From positions 124,001 to 188,000 of the forward strand of contig CAWBTF010000002.1 in assembly GCA_963791595.1 (NCBI GenBank): DNA of 64,000 bases, written 5' to 3'. Origin of the DNA: JAEMQF01 sp963791595. GTDB lineage: Bacteria > Pseudomonadota > Gammaproteobacteria > Burkholderiales > Burkholderiaceae_C. The notes below the pieces were generated by a model that saw only the letters and a program-made list of their open reading frames with translations, was not told where the DNA came from and made no database searches. Made by a program: the position numbers and the translations under genes. Below, piece by piece: positions 43,321 through 52,142 of this stretch; the stretch's first letter is position 1, and each line of letters begins with the position of its first letter.

Positions 43321-44358
43321 CTACGGAAGCTGATGTCGGGCCCGTTGCAGCAGCGATTCGGCCAGCGGCGCATGGGCGCTGTCGCCCGTCGCGATCGCCG
43401 CCTGCGCCGCCGTCCGCGCCTGCGCCGCGTCGCCCATGTCGAGTAACGTGGTGGCCAGGTTGACCCAGGCCGCCGCGCTTCGGTGCTGCGTCGCCGCGCT
43501 GCGGAAGGTTGCTGCTGCGCTGGCCTTGTCTCCCGCCGCATACAGGCTGTTGCCCAGGCCCATCGCCAAAGTCAGGCTGCTGGGCCAGCGCGCCAGCGCG
43601 CTGCGGTAGGCCAGGACCGATTGGCCGGGCGGCGCGATCCGCTCGAAGCCGATGCCGGCCTCGACGACGGCGGCCTCACTGGCCGTCAACGGCCACTGGC
43701 CCGGCAGCGTGACGACGAAAGCCCAGCCTGCGGCGCGGTTCCAGGTGTGCTCGAACGTGCTCAGCGCCATCACTTCGCGTCGTGTGCGGCCCGATCGAAG
43801 CACCACTTCTTCGGCGTCCAGGTCGTAGCCCACCACGACGGCGTAATGCCAGACGGGAGACCACGACAGGCCGAGGTTCTGCAGCACCACCACCGGCTTG
43901 CCGGCATGCACTTCGCGCAGCAGCGCTTCGAGACTCGCCGGCAGCCGAGTCGCCACCGCGCCTTGCCGGCGCGCGCCGCCGAGCATCTCGAGCTGCAGCG
44001 TGCCCGCGCGGGCCGGCAAGAACACTTGCGGCGCCAGCTCCTGCGGTGTCGCATTCAAACCCGTCGCTGCGAGCACCGTGGCCAGCGCCGCGGGCCCGCA
44101 TTGAAACTCAGTTTGGGGGAAAAAGGGTGTCGCCGTCAGCTCGACGCTGCGCGCGATGTCGGCGGGCGGCCGCTCGAGCAACGCCCGGGTCTGCGCCGCG
44201 CATCCCGCCAGACCGAGCGCCGCCAGCAACACGATCCAGCCGAGCCAGCCGAGCCGATGTGGCGGTGCCACTTTGCTTGAATCCCCACGGCGGGCGGGCT
44301 GGGCGTGGCCCGTCCGACCCAATGTACGGCGGGCTTCCGGGACGATCGCCGGCGCCAA
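43321..44358 (-). CDS. PA2778-family C39-like cysteine peptidase lipoprotein
   Basis: A 345-residue lipoprotein. A hydrophobic leader ends in the lipobox LAGC (C53). A papain-like C39 domain follows with the nucleophile C87 in FQCGPAALA and histidine in VWHYAVVVGYD. Two or three TPR units then reach the C-terminus (for example AAWVNLATTLLDMGDAAQAR). The ATG at 44358 gives a long basic n-region. GTG 44271, 18 residues before the core hydrophobic segment, is an alternative. Family members pair with PA2779-type membrane proteins, as here. The substrate and role are unknown. Confidence 0.85.
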   Translation of the reverse strand: MAPAIVPEARRTLGRTGHAQPARRGDSSKVAPPHRLGWLGWIVLLAALGLAGCAAQTRALLERPPADIARSVELTATPFFPQTEFQCGPAALATVLAATGLNATPQELAPQVFLPARAGTLQLEMLGGARRQGAVATRLPASLEALLREVHAGKPVVVLQNLGLSWSPVWHYAVVVGYDLDAEEVVLRSGRTRREVMALSTFEHTWNRAAGWAFVVTLPGQWPLTASEAAVVEAGIGFERIAPPGQSVLAYRSALARWPSSLTLAMGLGNSLYAAGDKASAAATFRSAATQHRSAAAWVNLATTLLDMGDAAQARTAAQAAIATGDSAHAPLAESLLQRARHQLP

Positions 44359-44361
44359 ACC

Positions 44362-44832
44362 TCAGCGAGCCGAGCGCGTGAACGGAAAGACTTTCGTCAG
44401 GCCCAGGATGTCGGTGACGAGCAGCACGATGAACACGGTGAACAGCAGGCCCAGCACGTCGGCGCCGGCCGGAGCCGTCTCAATGTGGTGCGCGAGCGCC
44501 GCCACTTCGGTGTCGCTGAGCGCGGCAATGCGCTGCGCCGCCTGCTCCACGCTGACGCCGCGTGCCTGCAGTGCCGCGCCGACATCGGCGCGCGCCAGCG
44601 TCGCATTCACGAAGTCACGCTGCGCGGCAGTGTCGCCCGCGCCCTGCTGGGCGCTCTCGCCAGCCCTCGGCTGGGCGCCTCGGCCAGCGCCCGGCTGGGC
44701 GCCGCCGACAAACCCCTGCTGGGCCGCAACCTGCTCGGTCGACACCAAGGCCGCCTGCGCCGGCAGCAAGAAGCCCGCGAAGCTCACGCACACGGCGACC
44801 AGACTGGCGATCCAACGGTTGAGGCGATTCAT
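44362..44832 (-). CDS. PA2779-family membrane protein
   Basis: A 156-residue partner of the peptidase gene downstream (three bases between them). It has an N-terminal signal peptide (VAVCVSFAGFLLPAQAA) and a helical domain with RGVSVEQAAQRIAALSDTEV. A C-terminal membrane segment ends in VTDILGLTKVFPFTRSAR, the family hallmark. The ATG at 44832 has AAAGGAC upstream. Three tandem 24-base units insert eight-residue Gly/Ala/Gln repeats after the signal peptide. The function is unknown. Confidence 0.85.
   Translation of the reverse strand: MNRLNRWIASLVAVCVSFAGFLLPAQAALVSTEQVAAQQGFVGGAQPGAGRGAQPRAGESAQQGAGDTAAQRDFVNATLARADVGAALQARGVSVEQAAQRIAALSDTEVAALAHHIETAPAGADVLGLLFTVFIVLLVTDILGLTKVFPFTRSAR
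44644..44715. repeat. 3 x 24-base tandem repeat in the PA2779-type gene
   Basis: Three consecutive 24-base units sharing the core CTGGGCGC encode GGAQPGAG, RGAQPRAG and ESAQQGAG on the minus strand. The period is exact and the units are imperfect, so the array is not recent. It lengthens the linker between signal peptide and helical domain. Confidence 0.8.
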
Positions 44833-44934
44833 GACTTGTCCTTTGCTGCGATTTGGGAGGGATCGAAGGGCGAGGCCGCCCATCGCTCTTCGCCAGGCCA
44901 TGGGCGCGGCGAGTCTCGGATCGTAGCAAGAGAG

Positions 44935-47169
44935 CTAGGACGCCATCAAACGCCGCCAACGCCACACCGCGTCGCGCAATGCCTGCTCGGCTGACAAGCG
45001 CAGCGCCGGGGTTTGCAGCACCGACCAGGTCATCGGCTCGGTGTGCGTGGCGAGCGTCGCCTTGTATTGGCACTCGCCGGCGAGCAGGTCGTAGCAGTCG
45101 TAACCCTGAGCCGCGTTGTGCTTGATCGCCAGCGTGTGGGTCACCAGGCCGGGCCGGCTGTGCTTGTCGATCGCCGCGTAGTCGAAGCCCGACTGGAACA
45201 CGAACAGCCGCTTGTCCGCGATGAAGCTGTAGATGTAGCCGATCGCCTTCTCACCCGCGCGCACGCGCAGCAGTTGGAGCGTGCCCTCGTCGAACGAGCG
45301 CTCGATGAGTTGTTCGTGAAAGTCCAGGCTGTCCGGTTGCGCGAAGGCGCTGCTCAGGCCGCGCTCGCGCCACGTGGCCTTGTGCAGACGCACCAGGCCA
45401 TCAAGGAACTCGAGCGCCTCGCGCGCGCAGGCCGCCACGTCGAGCTGCAGTTCGCCGAGCGTTCGGTACTCCTTCATGCTGCGCCGAACGAAGCGGCGCG
45501 AATGGCTGCTCAGCACATTGGTGAAATCCATCCCCGCCTCGCGAACCGTCTGGAGGTTGACCACGGCTGACGGCTTGGTCTCATCCTTGCGGTGCAGGTT
45601 GCCCACGCGCGCCAACGCGTGCGCCTGAGGTGTCAGGCCCGGCAGATGCAATTCGGCGCCCGACCCTGCGGCGGCCGACCATGCGCCGATCATCGCGTTG
45701 CGCACGTCGTCGCCGTGCGCGCGGTCGATCAGAAGGTCGTTGTGCTCGATGTACAAACTGTCGTCGAGCGCGCCGCCGGTGGCGTGCAGGTGCCAGGCGT
45801 CGCAGATCGGAATCGGCCCGACGCGCCGCTTCGTCTTGACGAGAATCGCCGCGCCCACGACGCGTTGCCCGCTTTGCGCGAGCAGCAGGCGTGCGTCGCA
45901 GCGCGCCGGCAGTTGGTCGATCCAGGTGCCGATCCACGGCCAGGTGAGGTAAAAGCTGCACGACGAACGCGAAGCGAGGTCGCGCCACAGCGGCTCCAGG
46001 CCGGGGTGGTCGCGCAGCGCCTGCATCGTGACGCGAATCGGCAGCGTGGTCGGATCGGCGCTCGCAGCCGGGGTGGCCGGCACCCGCTCGCCGAGGGCGC
46101 GCGAGGCTCCCTGCGGTGGGTCGACGCGGTTCTTGCGATGTTCGCCGCCCAGGTGCGCCCAGGCCGGCCGCGCGAACAGATAGCGCAGCGCCGTGTTGCG
46201 GCTGGCGTGAAACAGCAGCAGCGGCGTCGCCACGCCGACCGCGACCGCGAGCAAGGCCAGCGTGTGGATGTCGATCGCCCACTGCCCAGCCCATGCGAAG
46301 CGCACGAACAGCGTCAGCGGAATGAAGAACCCGAGGTAGACGACGATCGAGTTCGCACCGGCATGGGCGAGCCAGGCAAAGCCGCGCGCTTCAGCGATCA
46401 CGGCGCACAGGCCGACCACGGCGCTGATGCCCAGCAGCCCGAACGCCAGGTCCAGCCCCGGCTGAGCCGCCAGGCCCGCGCTCACCGCCCACTGATTGAC
46501 GACACACCAAGCGCCAAACAGCGAGAGCGTCGGCCCGCGGTTCGCCCGCGCCCAGTCGGCGAAGCGGAAGATCCATTCGGCGCAGAAGTGGCCGGTCAGG
46601 AAGAACACGTAGTAGGCGATGAAGTTGTCGACCGGCGCGATGCCGGCCTTGAACGGCAAGGCCATCGCTACCGCGGCCACGGTCCAGAGCAGCGCCTTTG
46701 GCACGTTGCGCAGCAGACGCGTCGCGATGAAGAACACCGGCAGCGTCTGGATGAACCAGAGCATGTAGTCGGGGACGATGAAGCTCCAGACCCAGAGCTT
46801 GATGAACTTCACCGGGTCGTTTGCGGCCTGCGGCACGGAGTCGAGAACGAAGACGTCGTAGATGTAGAGGATCGAGACCCACAGCGCCAGGAAGTAGGCG
46901 TAGTGAACGACCTTGGTGTCGAGATAAGCGCGCCACGGCCGGGCGATCACCGCCGACAGGAACAGGCCCGACAGCAAGAAGAAGTCCGGCATGCGGAACG
47001 GCCTTGCGAACGCCGACCACGGTTCGAGCCAACCCGCGCCCTGGAAGATGCGCATCAGGTCGTTGCGCGCGTACAGGCACACCACGGCGACGATGCACAA
47101 GCCCTTCGCGATGTCGACCCAGGCGAAACGATTCGCAGCTTCGCGCTTCAAGTGGGTTGCATGACTCAT
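44935..47169 (-). CDS. fused acyltransferase-3 / GNAT (CelD-like) protein
   Basis: A single 744-residue frame joining two enzymes. Residues about 10-365 form an OafA-type acyltransferase-3 membrane domain with about ten segments; its opening RFAWVDIAKGLCIVAVV resembles the family and the catalytic histidine seen in OafA-type proteins is not obvious. After a linker, residues about 390-735 form an Acetyltransf_6/CelD-like GNAT (SFYLTWPWIGTWIDQLPARC; YIYSFIADKRLFVFQSGFD; HTLAIKHNAAQGYDCYDLL). I start at ATG 47169 (MSHATHLKREAANRF), which has CAGGA upstream. Each half usually occurs alone in polysaccharide loci. Together they may decorate an exported glycan. The frame and composition are continuous across the linker, so the fusion looks real. 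Confidence 0.82.
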   Translation of the reverse strand: MSHATHLKREAANRFAWVDIAKGLCIVAVVCLYARNDLMRIFQGAGWLEPWSAFARPFRMPDFFLLSGLFLSAVIARPWRAYLDTKVVHYAYFLALWVSILYIYDVFVLDSVPQAANDPVKFIKLWVWSFIVPDYMLWFIQTLPVFFIATRLLRNVPKALLWTVAAVAMALPFKAGIAPVDNFIAYYVFFLTGHFCAEWIFRFADWARANRGPTLSLFGAWCVVNQWAVSAGLAAQPGLDLAFGLLGISAVVGLCAVIAEARGFAWLAHAGANSIVVYLGFFIPLTLFVRFAWAGQWAIDIHTLALLAVAVGVATPLLLFHASRNTALRYLFARPAWAHLGGEHRKNRVDPPQGASRALGERVPATPAASADPTTLPIRVTMQALRDHPGLEPLWRDLASRSSCSFYLTWPWIGTWIDQLPARCDARLLLAQSGQRVVGAAILVKTKRRVGPIPICDAWHLHATGGALDDSLYIEHNDLLIDRAHGDDVRNAMIGAWSAAAGSGAELHLPGLTPQAHALARVGNLHRKDETKPSAVVNLQTVREAGMDFTNVLSSHSRRFVRRSMKEYRTLGELQLDVAACAREALEFLDGLVRLHKATWRERGLSSAFAQPDSLDFHEQLIERSFDEGTLQLLRVRAGEKAIGYIYSFIADKRLFVFQSGFDYAAIDKHSRPGLVTHTLAIKHNAAQGYDCYDLLAGECQYKATLATHTEPMTWSVLQTPALRLSAEQALRDAVWRWRRLMAS

Positions 47170-47417
47170 TCCTGATGACCTCTCAACGTCCCCATCACAG
47201 CGCGATCCTATGGGTGCAGGCCTGGCAGGGACAGCATGCGAGTGGGGGGCGGGTGTCGGAGATGACCGCACCAAGCTGAGACAAACGTCACGCTTCGCCG
47301 GGCAGGCCCCGGAATGAACCCGCACCCGAGGGGGAGAAAGGCGTGCTTCAAGGCCATGCCAGCGCGGCTCGCGCCAGCGGCAGAGCGTTCGCGGCGACAC
47401 GGCATACTTCAGCCCTC

Positions 47418-48557
47418 ATGAAAAGCCCTGTCGTTCGCGAGTTGCGCCTCTTGCACCTGGAAGATTCCGACCTCGACCACGTGCTGCTGCTCGCCCACCT
47501 GCACCGCGGCGGGCTGCGCGTGCAGGCCAAGCGCATCGACTCGGAGGCCGAATTCCTGGCACAAATCCAGAAGGACTGGGATGCGATCGTTTCCGACTAC
47601 AACCTGCCGGGCTTCGGCGGGCTGCTCGCGCTGGACCTGCTCAAGGCGAGCCGGCGCGACATTCCCTTCGTCATCGTCTCGGGCGAGATCGGCGAAGACA
47701 TCGCGGTCGAGGCGATGCGCAACGGCGCCAGCGACTATGTGCGCAAGGGCAACCTCGCGCGTCTCGTGCCGGCCTTGCTGAACGCGATCGAAGCGAGCGT
47801 GACGCGCCGCGAAAAGGAACGCTCCGAGGCCGAGCTGACCGTGTCCAAGCAGCGCCTGAGCGAGCTGGCGCAGCACCTGCAAAGCAGCATCGAACAGGAG
47901 CGTGCCGCGATCGCGCGCGAAATCCACGACGACGTCGGTGGCTCGCTGACTGCGCTCAAGTTCGACCTGGCGTGGATCACGCGCCATCCCGAGTCCGACG
48001 AAGTGCCGGCGCGCGCCAGCGCCGCGCTCGAACAGGTGTCGCACGCCATCGAGGCAGCGCAACGCATCATGCACAACCTGCGCCCCGCGATCCTGGAACA
48101 GGGCTTGGTCGCGGCGCTGCAATGGATTGCGGCACGCTTCGAGAAGCGCACCGGCATCGCCTGCGTACTGCGCACGCCCGAGCGCGTGGCTGCCTTGCCG
48201 GCGGGTGTCGGGCTGGTGGCGTACCGCACGGTGCAGGAGGCGCTGACGAACATCACGAAACACGCGCAGGCGACGCAGGTCGGCATCGACCTGTCGCTCG
48301 CCGGCAAGGTGATTTCGCTCGAGGTCAGCGACAACGGCCGCGGCTTCCTGCAGTCCGATCTGGGCAGGGCGCAGTCGTTCGGCATTCGCGGCCTGCAGGA
48401 ACGCGCGCGCACGGTGGGCGGCTGGATCGACCTGAGCAGCAGCCCGAGCGGCACGACGCTGATCCTGTCGATCCCCCTGCACGGTGCGCAGGCGGCGGCC
48501 GGTGCCGTGCGCAGCAAGACCCCCAGCGCCGACCCCAGCCGCTGGGGCGATTTGTGA
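47418..48557 (+). CDS. soluble REC-HisKA_3 sensor histidine kinase
   Basis: A 379-residue kinase with no membrane segment. An N-terminal receiver domain (about 8-128) has phospho-acceptor D60 in IVSDYNLPGFGG and K110. A coiled coil leads to the HisKA_3 dimerisation domain with H170 in AIAREIHDDVGG, and a HATPase domain with VQEALTNITKHA and DNGRGF. It is NarX/DegS-like in its kinase core. A kinase headed by its own receiver must take its signal from another phosphodonor or partner. It is followed 10 bases later by a NarL-type regulator. Confidence 0.9.
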   Translation: MKSPVVRELRLLHLEDSDLDHVLLLAHLHRGGLRVQAKRIDSEAEFLAQIQKDWDAIVSDYNLPGFGGLLALDLLKASRRDIPFVIVSGEIGEDIAVEAMRNGASDYVRKGNLARLVPALLNAIEASVTRREKERSEAELTVSKQRLSELAQHLQSSIEQERAAIAREIHDDVGGSLTALKFDLAWITRHPESDEVPARASAALEQVSHAIEAAQRIMHNLRPAILEQGLVAALQWIAARFEKRTGIACVLRTPERVAALPAGVGLVAYRTVQEALTNITKHAQATQVGIDLSLAGKVISLEVSDNGRGFLQSDLGRAQSFGIRGLQERARTVGGWIDLSSSPSGTTLILSIPLHGAQAAAGAVRSKTPSADPSRWGDL

Positions 48558-48567
48558 GCCTGAGCGC

Positions 48568-49203
48568 ATGATCCGCGTCATCCTCTGCGACGACCACGCG
48601 CTGATCCGCCGCGGCGTGCGCGACACGCTGTGCGACGCCAGCGACATCGAGGTGATCGGCGAAGCGGGCGACTACGGCGAACTGCGCGACCTGCTGCGCC
48701 GCGCCACCTGCGACGTGCTCGTGCTCGACATCAACCTGCCCGGGCGCAGCGGCCTGGACGTGCTGCACGCGCTGAAGGATGAAAGCCACTCGATGCGCGT
48801 GCTCGTGCTGTCGATGTTCCCCGAAGACCAGTACGCGATCCGCGCGCTGCGCGCCGGCGCGTACGGCTATGTGAACAAGGGCGGCGACCCGGGACAGATC
48901 GTCACCGCCGTGCGCACGGTGGCGCAGGGTCGCAAGTACGTGACGCCCGAGATGGCGCAGATGCTGGTGGAGAGCCTGACCACGCCGAACGTCGAGAACC
49001 CGCACGAGCGCTTGTCGGACCGGGAGTTGCAGACGCTGGTCTTGATCGCGTCGGGCAAGCGCTTGTCCGACATTGCGGTGGAACTGATGCTGAGCCCCAA
49101 GACGGTGAGCGTGTACCGGGCGCGCGTGCTGGAAAAGCTGGGGCTGGCGAACAACTCGGAGATGACCGTCTACGCGATTCGGCACGGCCTGGTGGGGCAG
49201 TAA
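48568..49203 (+). CDS. NarL/FixJ-family response regulator
   Basis: A 211-residue regulator with receiver residues D8, D9, phospho-acceptor D54 in LVLDINLPG and a conserved K near GYVNKGG. The LuxR-type helix-turn-helix is at the C-terminus (LSDRELQTLVLIASGKRLSD; LSPKTVSVYRARVLEKLGL). It is the cognate partner of the upstream kinase. Targets are not evident. The neighbouring glycan-modifying and peptidase genes are candidates by position only. Confidence 0.93.
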   Translation: MIRVILCDDHALIRRGVRDTLCDASDIEVIGEAGDYGELRDLLRRATCDVLVLDINLPGRSGLDVLHALKDESHSMRVLVLSMFPEDQYAIRALRAGAYGYVNKGGDPGQIVTAVRTVAQGRKYVTPEMAQMLVESLTTPNVENPHERLSDRELQTLVLIASGKRLSDIAVELMLSPKTVSVYRARVLEKLGLANNSEMTVYAIRHGLVGQ

Positions 49204-49222
49204 AAGCCTTTCCGGCATTTCA

Positions 49223-50005
49223 ATGAAGCAGCGCAGCCTTGTCTCCAGAGGGTTGTCGGTTCTGCGGCGCATCAAGCGTGCCCTCAACGCCCAAGCCCTG
49301 AAGGTCCGCCGGTTCTTTGCCCGGCGCGCTCTGGCTGGGCGGAGGTTGCACGTGCGCGAACTTGCCGAGCACGAACGTGCAAGCTTGGCTGCCGTGTTAC
49401 CGGAGTCGAACTCTCGCCCGTCCGTGGCGGACATCGCCCAGCAGCGCGCGGGCAAGATCGGCATTGTCGTGGCGTGGAACGGCGCGGCGCCGCTTGGCCT
49501 GGGCTTTGTCCACTGGCCAGGCCCGCGCAGCGTGTCGCTTGCGAGGCGTTGGCCGGGAACCCCGGAAATTTACCGCCTGCGCGTCGCGCCACGCTACCGG
49601 TCGATGGGCGTTGGCGAATTGCTGATCCGGCATGTGGAAACGATGGCTGCCGGCAAAGGGTATGCCCGTGTCGGTTTGGGTGTTCACGAAGACAACGAAC
49701 GCGCTCAAGCGCTTTACACGCGCCTGGGCTACGAACCCGATGCCGAACCGTTTCTGGACCAATATGTGGTCACCCTGGCCAACGGACGGGTCCGGTCGGT
49801 GACGGCGAACGCGATCTTCCTGGTGAAGGCCGTCGGGGCCGGGCAGACAGGGCAAGAGCTACTGAAAGTGCCCGATCATGCGCTCCAGCGCCAGAGTCAT
49901 CGGCACCTGGAACATCGGCAGCGTCACGAACACGCCGACCAGGCCGACGCCGAGCGTGATCGGAAAGCCGATCGCGAAGATGTTCATTTGCTGCGCGACG
50001 CGTGA
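49223..50005 (+). CDS. GNAT-family N-acetyltransferase with read-through tail
   Basis: An acetyltransferase core with acetyl-CoA loop APRYRSMGVGELLIRHVE and the following GVHEDNERAQALYTRLGYEP, the usual GNAT motif A and B. The recognisable domain ends near IFLVKAVG (about 49840). The open frame nevertheless runs 55 residues further, antisense to fliR, in a Gln/His/Asp-rich stretch. A +1 shift in the G-rich run 49831-49845 would end it at TGA 49863-49865, giving a seven-base overlap with the convergent fliR stop. The natural product is therefore probably about 213 residues. The substrate is unknown. Confidence 0.75.
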   Translation: MKQRSLVSRGLSVLRRIKRALNAQALKVRRFFARRALAGRRLHVRELAEHERASLAAVLPESNSRPSVADIAQQRAGKIGIVVAWNGAAPLGLGFVHWPGPRSVSLARRWPGTPEIYRLRVAPRYRSMGVGELLIRHVETMAAGKGYARVGLGVHEDNERAQALYTRLGYEPDAEPFLDQYVVTLANGRVRSVTANAIFLVKAVGAGQTGQELLKVPDHALQRQSHRHLEHRQRHEHADQADAERDRKADREDVHLLRDA

Positions 50006-50620
50006 AATCACGCCCAGCACCAGGTTCACGAACAGCAGCATCGCCACCAGCGGCAGCGCGATCCACAGGCCGAGCGCGAAGATTTCCGCGCCCCACACCT
50101 GTGGCTGCGTGGCGCGCAGGAATGCGAACGGCTCGGCGCTCACCGGGAACGTGACGAAGCTGCGCACCACCGCGGCGATCAGCAGCAGGTGGCCGTTGAT
50201 GACGATGAACAGCCAACCGACCGTCACGCCAAAGAAGCGGCTCACCGCGGTCGCCTGGCCGCCGCTCATCGGGTCGAAGAACATCGCGAAGTTCAGGCCC
50301 ATCTGCAAGCCGGCGAGCTCGCCCGCGAACTCGATCGCCGCAAAGACGATGCGTGCCGCGAAGCCGAGCGTGATGCCGATCAGCAGCTGCTGCAGCAGCA
50401 CCATCAGCGCGACGGCGGAGTCGAGCGGCACGACTGGAATTTCCGGCAGCGAGGGCTGCGCGCACACCGTGATGAACAGCGCCAGCGCCACCCGCGCGCG
50501 AGCCGGCACGTTGCGCATGCTCAGCACCGGCAGCGACGCGAACAGCGCGAGCACGCGCACGAACGGCCAGATGAGCGGCGTGATCCAGGCCAGGAACTGC
50601 GCCTCGGTGAAATGGATCAT
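49859..50620 (-). CDS. fliR: flagellar export apparatus protein FliR
   Basis: Membrane component of the flagellar type III export gate, 253 residues with about six segments. It has the family blocks WPFVRVLALFASLPVLS near the N-terminus and GLQMGLNFAMFFDP. FliR assembles with FliP and FliQ into the helical pore. It is the last gene of the minus-strand run and begins 31 bases after fliQ. Confidence 0.95.
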   Translation of the reverse strand: MIHFTEAQFLAWITPLIWPFVRVLALFASLPVLSMRNVPARARVALALFITVCAQPSLPEIPVVPLDSAVALMVLLQQLLIGITLGFAARIVFAAIEFAGELAGLQMGLNFAMFFDPMSGGQATAVSRFFGVTVGWLFIVINGHLLLIAAVVRSFVTFPVSAEPFAFLRATQPQVWGAEIFALGLWIALPLVAMLLFVNLVLGVISRVAQQMNIFAIGFPITLGVGLVGVFVTLPMFQVPMTLALERMIGHFQ

Positions 50621-50651
50621 CGCGTATTCGGCGAACCACGGGCCGAAACGC

Positions 50652-50921
50652 TCAGCCCACCACCGAAGGAATGCTCTGCAGCGTGCGCTGCACGTATTCG
50701 ACCAGGGTGGTCAGCATCCACGGCCCGGCGACCGCGAGCACCGCGACCGCGGCCACCAGTTTTGGCACGAACGACAGCGTCGCCTCGTGGATCTGAGTCG
50801 CGGCCTGGAACACGCTGACGAGCAGGCCGACCGCGAGCACCGTCAGCAACAGCGGCGCGGCGACCATCAGCAACAGGTGCAGGCCTTCCTGGCCGTAGCC
50901 GAAAACGGCTTGTGAGTCCAT
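50652..50921 (-). CDS. fliQ: flagellar export apparatus protein FliQ
   Basis: An 89-residue double-membrane-pass protein. The N-terminal MDSQAVFGYGQEGL, the segment LLMVAAPLLLTVLAVGLLVS and the loop FQAATQIHEATLSFVPKL are the canonical FliQ pattern. Full length and intact. Confidence 0.96.
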   Translation of the reverse strand: MDSQAVFGYGQEGLHLLLMVAAPLLLTVLAVGLLVSVFQAATQIHEATLSFVPKLVAAVAVLAVAGPWMLTTLVEYVQRTLQSIPSVVG

Positions 50922-50943
50922 GGGAGCGTGGCGACCCTGATGA

Positions 50944-51696
50944 TTAACTGGAGAAACTCGCCGCCAGAGAACCGAGCAACAGGTTCCAGCCGTCGGCGAG
51001 AACGAACAGCATCAGCTTGAACGGCAACGCCACGAGCACCGGGCTGAGCATCATCATGCCCAGGCTCATCAAGACGCTGGCGACGATCATGTCGATCACG
51101 AGAAACGGAATGAAGATCAGGAAGCCAATCTGGAACGCGCTCTTCAGCTCGCTCGTCACGAATGCCGGCACCAGCACCTTGAACGGCACGTCGGCGGACT
51201 TCACCGACGCATCGAGCTTCGCGAGCTTGGCGAACAGCGCCACATCGGCCTGGCGCGTCTGGCGCAGCATGAACTCACGCATCGGCAGCTCGCCGCGCTT
51301 GAGCGCTTCGTCGAAGGCGATCCGGTTCGCCGCGAACGGCTGGTAGGCCTGTTCGTACACCTTGTCCAGCGTCGGCCCCATCACGAAGAACGTGAGGAAC
51401 AGGCTCAGCCCAATGATCACCTGATTCGGCGGCGCGGCCTGCGTGCCCAGTGCCTGGCGCAGCAAGGAGAGCACGATCACGATGCGTGTGAAGCCCGTCA
51501 TCAGCAGCAGCACCGCCGGCAGGAAGCTGAGCGCCGTGAAGAACAGCAACGTCTGGATCGGCACCGAATAGCTCGTTCCGCCCGCGCCCTGGCCGATCAC
51601 CAGCGGCAGGTTCGAACTGCCCCCAGCCTGCGCCCAAGCGCCCAGCGGCAATGCCACCAGCAGCGCGAGCAAGCCCACGGCTCGGCGCAGCTTCAT
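50944..51696 (-). CDS. fliP: flagellar export apparatus protein FliP
   Basis: Export gate core protein, 250 residues, with a cleavable signal peptide (GLLALLVALPLGAWAQA) and four membrane segments. The conserved blocks are TGFTRIVIVLSLLRQALG and FVTSELKSAFQIGFLIFIPF. The ATG at 51696 overlaps the fliO stop by one base (TGATG). Confidence 0.96.
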   Translation of the reverse strand: MKLRRAVGLLALLVALPLGAWAQAGGSSNLPLVIGQGAGGTSYSVPIQTLLFFTALSFLPAVLLLMTGFTRIVIVLSLLRQALGTQAAPPNQVIIGLSLFLTFFVMGPTLDKVYEQAYQPFAANRIAFDEALKRGELPMREFMLRQTRQADVALFAKLAKLDASVKSADVPFKVLVPAFVTSELKSAFQIGFLIFIPFLVIDMIVASVLMSLGMMMLSPVLVALPFKLMLFVLADGWNLLLGSLAASFSS

Positions 51697-52046
51697 CACG
51701 ATGCTCCGCCCGGCTTGCGCAGCTTGGCGAACAATTGCGCGAAGTTTGCTGCCGCCGCTTGCGGCGCCGGCGGTTCGGCTTGCGGCGCCATCTCGTGCAG
51801 CGTCTGGATGCTCTGCGGCGTGACGCCCAGCACCAGCCAGCGGCGCTGTTCGCCGCTGCCCACTTCGACCGTCACGATGCGCTGGCTCGGCGACAGCGGC
51901 AGCATCGCCACATGGCGCAGCGTTCCGGCCGCGCCGCTGCCACCCCCCGCGCCGAGCGGCGTGCGCTTGAGCAGCCACAGCGCGAACGGGATCAAGGCGA
52001 GCACGGCGATGAACCACAGCGCCGAGCTGAAGAGCGTCGAGGTCAT
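51696..52046 (-). CDS. fliO: flagellar biosynthetic protein FliO
   Basis: A 116-residue bitopic protein. It has a membrane segment near the N-terminus (LWFIAVLALIPFALWLLK) and a cytoplasmic domain with VEVGSGEQRRWLVLGVTPQ. FliO helps assemble the FliP ring. A 96-base gap to fliN holds a short direct repeat based on GTGGTGCGGGCA. Confidence 0.88.
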   Translation of the reverse strand: MTSTLFSSALWFIAVLALIPFALWLLKRTPLGAGGGSGAAGTLRHVAMLPLSPSQRIVTVEVGSGEQRRWLVLGVTPQSIQTLHEMAPQAEPPAPQAAAANFAQLFAKLRKPGGAS

Positions 52047-52142
52047 CGGGGCGCGGCGTCGTGAGTGGTGCGGGCAGTGGTGCGGGCAGTGGTGGGCATG
52101 GCGGATTCGAGGGCGCTGTGAGTGACGCGGTCAAGGGAGCCT

